Below, piece after piece: positions 59,053 through 64,000 of a stretch of 64,000 nucleotides of DNA. The stretch's first letter is position 1; every line of letters begins with the position of its first letter. Made by a program: the position numbers and the translations under genes. This DNA is from Sphingomonas oleivorans (GTDB taxonomy: Bacteria > Pseudomonadota > Alphaproteobacteria > Sphingomonadales > Sphingomonadaceae): positions 124,001-188,000 of the forward strand of contig NZ_NWBU01000007.1 in NCBI RefSeq assembly GCF_003050615.1, in the 5' to 3' direction. The notes under the pieces are model-generated. The model worked only from the letters and a program-made list of their open reading frames with translations. It searched no databases and was not told the origin of the DNA.

Positions 59053-61725
59053 TCAGGCCGAGGGGGTAGGCTCCTCCTCGGCGAGTGCGGCATCGCGGTC
59101 TTTCCTCTGGCAGGACGCGCTATGCTCCCGCAGGAAGCCGGCCAGCACGTCATAGGGCAGCGGCTTGCTGAAGAAATAGCCCTGGCCCATGTCGCAGCCG
59201 AGCTCTCGCAGATTCTCCGCCTGCCACCGCGTTTCGATGCCCTCGGCCACCGTCGTCATCCTGAAGCCTTTGCCCAGGCCGATGATCGCCCGGACGATGG
59301 CGGCGTCCTGCGCATTGTCCGAAAGCGCGCCGGTGAAGGAGCGATCGATCTTGATGACATCGATCGGGAACTGCTTGAGGTGCGACAGCGAGGCATAGCC
59401 CGTGCCGAAATCATCGAGCGCGAGCCTGATCCCGGCCGCGCTGAGCGCGCACAGCGCCCGCCCGACGCCGTCCGCGCCGCGGCCGAGGAACACCGTCTCG
59501 GTCACTTCGATTTCCAGCCGGTGCGGCGGGATGTCGAGCGCCGCGAGCCTTTGCAGTACGCGGTCCGGATAGTCCCCATTTTCGAGCTCGGCGGCGGTGG
59601 CGTTCAGCGCGACATGGCCGAAATCGATCCCACGATCGAGCATGCGCCGCATGTCGGCCGTTACCTGTTCGAGCATGCGGCTGCCGAGCGCCAAGGAGAG
59701 CTCATGATCCTCGAAGGCGCTGGCGATGAGGCCGGGCAGTTGCAGCCCCAGCCTGGGATGATACCAGCGCAGCAGCGCCTCCAGCCCCGCCACGCGGCCG
59801 GAGGCGAGATCGATCTTCGGCTGATAGAAGGGCCGGACCCGATCATCGTCCAGCGCGCGGCGTGCCTGCGACAGGATCGACGCGCGCCGCTGGAGCAGCA
59901 CGCGCATGCCGCTTTCGAACAGGCAATATTTCTGGCGGCCGGTGGATTTCGCCTCATAGAGCGCGATGTCGGCACTTTTCAGCAGCTCGTCGGCATTGCG
60001 GCCATGTTCGGGATAGGTGGCGCCGCCGATGCTGGCATGGCAATGCCGCGCCTGGCCGCCATAGAGGAAGGGGCCGTCGCGATTGGCGGTCAGCAGCTCC
60101 ATCACGCGGCAGAGATCATCGGTCGACCGGATATCGCGCAGCACGACCGCGAATTCGTCGCCGCCCAGCCGGGCGATCAGATCGGCCTCGGGAAGGTTGG
60201 CGCGCAGGCGATCGGCGAAGGCGCGCAGCAGCGCATCCCCCGCATCATGGCCGAGCTGATCATTGACCAGCTTGAAATGATCGATGTCGAGCAGCAGCAG
60301 ACCGATCCGGGTTCCCCGCGACGCGGCCTGCGCGATCGCCTGTTCGAGCTGCTCCTGAAAGGCGGTGCGGTTGGGCAGCGAGGTCAGCCCGTCATGATGC
60401 GCCGTCCAGCGCACATTATTCTCGGCGATGCGACGATCATGAATATCCTCGATCGTGCCGTACCAGCGCACGATATCGCCCGCCTCGTCGCGCCGCGCGG
60501 CGGCACGGGAGCGGAACCAGCGATAGCTGCCATCATACAGGCGCAACCGATATTCATTGTCGAGCGGCCGGCCCGTCGCGACGCATTCGCCCCACGCCCG
60601 GTCCAGCCGTGGGCGGTCATCGGGATGGACCAGCGGCAGCGAATGGCGCCCGACCACGTCGGACAGCAGCGCGCCCGTCAGCGCCTGCCAGCGCGGGCCG
60701 ATCTCGGTGACGACGCCTTCGGCATTGGCGGACCAGGGGATCTGCAGGCTGAGCTCGATCGTGTAGCGATAGCGCTCCTCGCTCTCGCGCAGCGACCGTT
60801 CGGCCTCGTTGCGGTCGGTAAGGTCCATCATCGCGCCGACCATGCGCGTGGCGCAGCCATTCTCGTCGACGATGACATAGCCGCAATCAAGGATTTCGGC
60901 ATAGCTGCCGTCGCCCCTGCGGAAGCGATATTCGGCGGACCAGCGGCCGCTGTCTCCATGGCTGATCGCGGCGAATATGTCCTGGATGACGCGGGCTTCG
61001 TCGGCGGGATGGATATGTTCCTTCCACCAGTCGGCGGAGGTCACGCCGCCCTGCGTGGCATGGCCGAGCTGGGTTTCCAGCGCCTCGTTCCAGGTGATCC
61101 GATCCGAGACGAGATCCCAGTCCCAGATACAGTCGTTGGTCGCGCGCATGACGAGGCGGTAGCGCTCGTCGGCGATGAGCGCCGCCGGATCGCCGCCGCC
61201 CGCGCCGAGATCGACCATCGCGGTGATCGCGCCCGAAATCGCTCCGGCATCGTTGAACAGCGGCGTGGCGAAGGCGAGAAAGGGGATGCGCGTCCCATCG
61301 GGGCGTTCCGCCACGCACTGGACGCCTGCGGCGTTCTGCCCCGAAAGCAGCGCCTGGGCAGTGGGGCCGGCTTCGGCCGGCAGGACGGAGCCGTCGGGGC
61401 GCATCATCCGCGCCGCGCCGCACCAGCGGGTGCTGCCGGGCGCGGGGTGCTGTCCCCATAAGGCGGCGGCATGCTCATTATAGGAGGTGATCCAGCCGTC
61501 CGCGTCCGTCAGATAGGCTGGCATGGAAAGCGCAGTCATCAGCTCCACCATGGTGGAGCCATGCGGATCGATGGTGCGCGACGGCGTCGTTTCGATCCGC
61601 GGGCCGTGATCGACCCTCCTTTGCGAGGACCAGCTATCGTCCATCTTCGTCCCGTTCACATCCGCACGCGCAGATTTCCGATCCCGACCCCCGTCCTCGA
61701 AAAATTTCACCGACGGCCCCGGCAT
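59053..61725 (-). CDS. PAS-PAS-PAS-GGDEF-EAL cyclic-di-GMP signalling protein
   Basis: An up to 890-residue cytoplasmic protein. Three PAS-type regions (about 60-170, 180-310, 320-435) precede a diguanylate cyclase domain with an intact active site GGDEF at 521-525 and a phosphodiesterase domain with EAL at 649-651, DDFGTGYASL and AEGIET. The inhibitory RxxD site expected just before GGDEF is PEAD, so product inhibition is unlikely. Both catalytic activities look possible. No membrane helix is visible. The start is uncertain: ATG 61725 lacks a ribosome site and ATG 61644 (27 codons later) is an alternative. Next to a stand-alone receiver and a hybrid kinase. Confidence 0.92.
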   Translation of the reverse strand: MPGPSVKFFEDGGRDRKSARADVNGTKMDDSWSSQRRVDHGPRIETTPSRTIDPHGSTMVELMTALSMPAYLTDADGWITSYNEHAAALWGQHPAPGSTRWCGAARMMRPDGSVLPAEAGPTAQALLSGQNAAGVQCVAERPDGTRIPFLAFATPLFNDAGAISGAITAMVDLGAGGGDPAALIADERYRLVMRATNDCIWDWDLVSDRITWNEALETQLGHATQGGVTSADWWKEHIHPADEARVIQDIFAAISHGDSGRWSAEYRFRRGDGSYAEILDCGYVIVDENGCATRMVGAMMDLTDRNEAERSLRESEERYRYTIELSLQIPWSANAEGVVTEIGPRWQALTGALLSDVVGRHSLPLVHPDDRPRLDRAWGECVATGRPLDNEYRLRLYDGSYRWFRSRAAARRDEAGDIVRWYGTIEDIHDRRIAENNVRWTAHHDGLTSLPNRTAFQEQLEQAIAQAASRGTRIGLLLLDIDHFKLVNDQLGHDAGDALLRAFADRLRANLPEADLIARLGGDEFAVVLRDIRSTDDLCRVMELLTANRDGPFLYGGQARHCHASIGGATYPEHGRNADELLKSADIALYEAKSTGRQKYCLFESGMRVLLQRRASILSQARRALDDDRVRPFYQPKIDLASGRVAGLEALLRWYHPRLGLQLPGLIASAFEDHELSLALGSRMLEQVTADMRRMLDRGIDFGHVALNATAAELENGDYPDRVLQRLAALDIPPHRLEIEVTETVFLGRGADGVGRALCALSAAGIRLALDDFGTGYASLSHLKQFPIDVIKIDRSFTGALSDNAQDAAIVRAIIGLGKGFRMTTVAEGIETRWQAENLRELGCDMGQGYFFSKPLPYDVLAGFLREHSASCQRKDRDAALAEEEPTPSA

Positions 61726-61729
61726 GCCA

Positions 61730-62122
61730 TCATGACAATATGATTCCGCGATCCGATCGCTTCGCGATCATCCGGCCGATCGCGTCGAACAGCGCATTCA
61801 TCGCCACGGGCTTCAGCAGCACCTCGTCCGCGCCCTGGGCGATGCAGTTGGCGCGCAGGTTGAGCGCCGTATCCGCCGTCACCACAATTACCGGAACCTT
61901 GCCCTTGTCATCCGTCCGTTCGCGGATCAGGCGGATCGCGGTCAGCCCGTCCATGCCGGGCATGCGCAGATCCATCAGGATGATGTCGAACGCGCCCTCG
62001 TCGATCATCCTGAGGCCGATCTCCGCGCTTTCCGCCTCCGCCATTTCGGCGCCTGCGACGCGCAGCATGTCCTTCACCACACGCCGGTTCATGGGATCAT
62101 CTTCGACGAAGAGAATTTGCAT
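61730..62122 (-). CDS. Single-domain response regulator
   Basis: From the ATG at 62122 the protein has 130 residues and is only a receiver domain: acidic pair in LFVEDDPMN, phosphoacceptor aspartate in DIILMDLRMPGMDG, TAD switch residue region in IVVTADTALN, and LLKPV lysine. No output domain. It lies between the hybrid kinase and the GGDEF-EAL gene on the same strand and is likely the phosphorylation partner of that kinase. Confidence 0.92.
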   Translation of the reverse strand: MQILFVEDDPMNRRVVKDMLRVAGAEMAEAESAEIGLRMIDEGAFDIILMDLRMPGMDGLTAIRLIRERTDDKGKVPVIVVTADTALNLRANCIAQGADEVLLKPVAMNALFDAIGRMIAKRSDRGIILS

Positions 62123-62191
62123 GTGGCGCCTATGGACCCCCCGCCCGAATCGCAACAGGATCGTCTTAACAATCTCGTCGCATTTGCACAG

Positions 62192-64000
62192 CTATTCGGC
62201 GGCCGCTTGATGCGGCTCGGACACCGAAATTCGGGCCGTTTCGCGGCCGTTCCAGATGGACTGGAGCGCGGCGGCAAGCTCGCCCGCCGCGATCGGCTTC
62301 AGAAGGATCTGGTCCACGCCGGCCTGCAGCAGCGCGGCGCGCCGTTCCTCGCCCGGATCCTGGCACCACAGGCTGAGCCGCGCGCGCCCGGCCGCTTCCA
62401 GGATCGTCCGCACCGGGCCCGTCGGATCCTCCCCCTCGGCGGCGATCGAGCCTGTCTCCGCAAGGATATGGTCGAAATGGCCGGCGCCGAGGGCCGCGAG
62501 CGCTCCGCCGAGATCGGCGACCACCTCGATCGAGCGGACCTGCCCCGCCAGCACCGCGCGCAGCACGCTCTGGGTGAGGGGGTTCGCCTCGATCAGCAGC
62601 AGCGCGCATTCCGCCAGGCTCTCGGGTCGAGCGCTTTCCGTGGGCGTCATCGCCGCCGGCGCATCGGCCGTCAGGCTGCGGGTGAGCGGAAGGTCGAGCA
62701 TGAAGATCGATCCCGTGCCGAGATTGCTCGAAACGCCGATGTCGCCGCCCATCGCCTGGGCCAGATTGCGGCAGATGGCGAGGCCGAGACCCGTGCCGCC
62801 GTGCCGCCGCGTCATGCCCCCGTCCACTTGGCGGAAGGATTCGAAAATCTCCTCCAACTGGTCCGCCGGAATGCCGCTGCCGCTGTCCGCGACGTCGAGC
62901 AGCAGCCGTTCGCCGCCGTCGCGCATCTCGCAGCGCACCGTCAGCGAGACGAATCCGGCATCGGTGAATTTCAGCGCGTTGGACATGAGGTTGAAGACGA
63001 TCTGGCGCAGCCGCGTCTCATCCTCGACAATTCGTTCGGGGCAGTCCTCCAGGTCAATCCTAAGATCGACGCCCTTGGCGGCGGCCTGCCCCCGCCAGAG
63101 ATGCGCCGCATCCTCCAGCACGCGCCGCAGGTCCATGTCGTCGCGATGAATGGTGAGATGGCCCGTCTCCATCTTCGCGACGTCGAGAATATCGTCGACG
63201 AGCGCGCGCATCGTTTCGCCCGCGCCATGGACCAGCTCGATCTTCTCGCGCAGGTCGGATGCGACCTGCCGGTCGGCCAATATCACCTGCGTCATGCCGA
63301 GAATGCCGTTCAGGGGGGTGCGGATCTCATGGCTGGTGGTCGCGAGAAATTCGGTCTTGGCCTTCAGCGCCTTTGCCAGCGCCTGGTTCGCCTCGCTGAG
63401 GCCGGCATTGGCGGCACGCACCTCGTTGCGGCTGCGCCTGATCCTGAAAAAGCCAAAGGACAGCAGCGAGAAGACGATCACGGCCGTCGTCAGAAACCCT
63501 GCCAAGACCGTCGCATGCAATCGTTCGCGCGACCGGGCGAGCAGGATGTCACGTTGAAGCTGGCCTGCCTTGAGCCGCGCGATCCGGAGGTCCTGATTGG
63601 CGAAATCGAAACGCGCGGCCATCAGCGCGGCGTTGGTGGACGCCGCAAGCGTGCGCGCTTCGTCGTCCAGCCGCTTATAGGCTTCGAGATGCGCGAGCGC
63701 GAGCTCATTCCGATCGAGCGCGGCATAGACATTATAGGCCGTCTCGTGAAAGTCGCGATAGGGCAGGCTGGTCCTGCCGATCTCGATGCCCTCAAATGCC
63801 CGATCCAGCAGCCGCGCCGCCTGTTCCATCTGCCCGCGCTTCGCCGCCGCCTGTGCAGCAACGCCCCAGAGGAACGGCTTCCATCCGGCGGCCGAGGGAT
63901 TGCGATCCGCGATGCGGAAGCCGCGGGCGATATTGGCTTCAGCCGCGGCGAGCTTGCCGCCCAGAAGCTGCACTTGTGCGATGTTCGTCAGGATCCGTGC
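62192..64000 (-). CDS. Hybrid histidine kinase with degenerate receiver (N-terminus outside window)
   Basis: The frame stays open to the window end, so the N-terminus is missing. Visible order: an alanine-rich helical region resembling TPR repeats, one transmembrane helix (ATVLAGFLTTAVIVFSLLSF), a coiled coil, HisKA with the phosphoaccepting histidine in TTSHEIRTPLNGILG (codon at 63329-63331), an ATPase domain with FNLMSNALKF, DSGSGIP and GGTGLGLAI, then a C-terminal receiver-like domain. In that receiver the phosphoacceptor aspartate is replaced (FDHILAETGS) and the acidic pair is IEAN, although the LLKP lysine remains. It is thus a catalytically intact kinase with a pseudo-receiver. Confidence 0.9.
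   Translation of the reverse strand, partial: ARILTNIAQVQLLGGKLAAAEANIARGFRIADRNPSAAGWKPFLWGVAAQAAAKRGQMEQAARLLDRAFEGIEIGRTSLPYRDFHETAYNVYAALDRNELALAHLEAYKRLDDEARTLAASTNAALMAARFDFANQDLRIARLKAGQLQRDILLARSRERLHATVLAGFLTTAVIVFSLLSFGFFRIRRSRNEVRAANAGLSEANQALAKALKAKTEFLATTSHEIRTPLNGILGMTQVILADRQVASDLREKIELVHGAGETMRALVDDILDVAKMETGHLTIHRDDMDLRRVLEDAAHLWRGQAAAKGVDLRIDLEDCPERIVEDETRLRQIVFNLMSNALKFTDAGFVSLTVRCEMRDGGERLLLDVADSGSGIPADQLEEIFESFRQVDGGMTRRHGGTGLGLAICRNLAQAMGGDIGVSSNLGTGSIFMLDLPLTRSLTADAPAAMTPTESARPESLAECALLLIEANPLTQSVLRAVLAGQVRSIEVVADLGGALAALGAGHFDHILAETGSIAAEGEDPTGPVRTILEAAGRARLSLWCQDPGEERRAALLQAGVDQILLKPIAAGELAAALQSIWNGRETARISVSEPHQAAAE

Noticed and set aside
59122-61461. 779-codon open frame on the + strand opposite the GGDEF-EAL gene
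   Set aside because: The - strand protein has intact GGDEF, EAL and PAS features; the antisense frame has none.
1-64000. tRNA, rRNA, CRISPR arrays, insertion sequences or prophage
   Set aside because: No cloverleaf-like segment, repeat-spacer array, transposase or phage gene was found; gaps between genes are short and accounted for.

Overview
The window is GC-rich, densely packed chromosomal DNA of an alphaproteobacterial, most likely sphingomonad, type. The clues are the gene families and their grouping: a long purine-catabolism operon, a fliE-to-flhB flagellar operon with a short flagellin, an FruB with EIIA-HPr-EI domain order, an OprB-like porin beside it, and a one-subunit PurL. No genus is assigned. 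No rRNA, tRNA, CRISPR array, transposase or phage gene was recognised. Once the short genes described here are counted, no gene-free stretch exceeds about 300 bases.

Region 1 (1-16.6 kb, + strand) is purine scavenging and breakdown. It starts inside a purine permease and continues with a secreted NUP-family protein, an oxamate-amidohydrolase-like protein (HpxW), allantoate amidohydrolase, ureidoglycine-glyoxylate aminotransferase, PuuE allantoinase, OHCU decarboxylase (UraD), an FMO-like flavoprotein, 5-hydroxyisourate hydrolase (UraH), XdhA, XdhB, XdhC, guanine deaminase, adenine deaminase and a purine phosphoribosyltransferase. Most junctions overlap by 4 or 8 bases. Adenine and guanine can be deaminated, oxidised to urate, converted to S-allantoin and allantoate, and then sent through a ureidoglycine/oxalurate/oxamate branch. 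No known urate oxidase is present; the flavoprotein sits where it would be expected and is the best candidate for an unassigned enzyme. A convergent pair (16.6-18.8 kb) encodes an exported adenosine-deaminase-like protein and a YitT-type membrane protein.

Region 2 (18.9-35.9 kb) is flagellar. On the - strand, in transcription order, are a sigma-54 activator (FlbD/FleQ-like, no receiver), fliE, F, G, H, I, J, K, L, M, N, O, P, Q, R and flhB, then fliD-fliS. The flagellin gene diverges on the + strand. A strong sigma-28-type promoter precedes fliD, and a weaker one with the same 15-base spacer precedes flagellin.

Region 3 (36-48.2 kb) is core functions: a RidA-like protein, a YfgM-like protein, BamB, the GTPase Der, a TusA-like protein, bacterioferritin with a short Bfd gene behind a candidate Fur box, a DUF418 membrane protein, PurL, an MliC-like lipoprotein, a 54-residue DnaJ-type zinc-finger protein, and the MetNIQ methionine importer.

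Region 4 (48.4-57 kb) is fructose uptake: fruB-fruK-fruA-oprB on the - strand, with a LacI-family regulator and an HI0607-type shikimate-dehydrogenase-like gene diverging. Two LacI-type operators lie between.

Region 5 (57-64 kb) holds a DUF2189 membrane protein, a CitE/HpcH-family lyase, and a signalling cluster: a PAS-GGDEF-EAL protein, a stand-alone receiver, and a hybrid histidine kinase cut by the window end whose C-terminal receiver has lost its phosphoacceptor aspartate.
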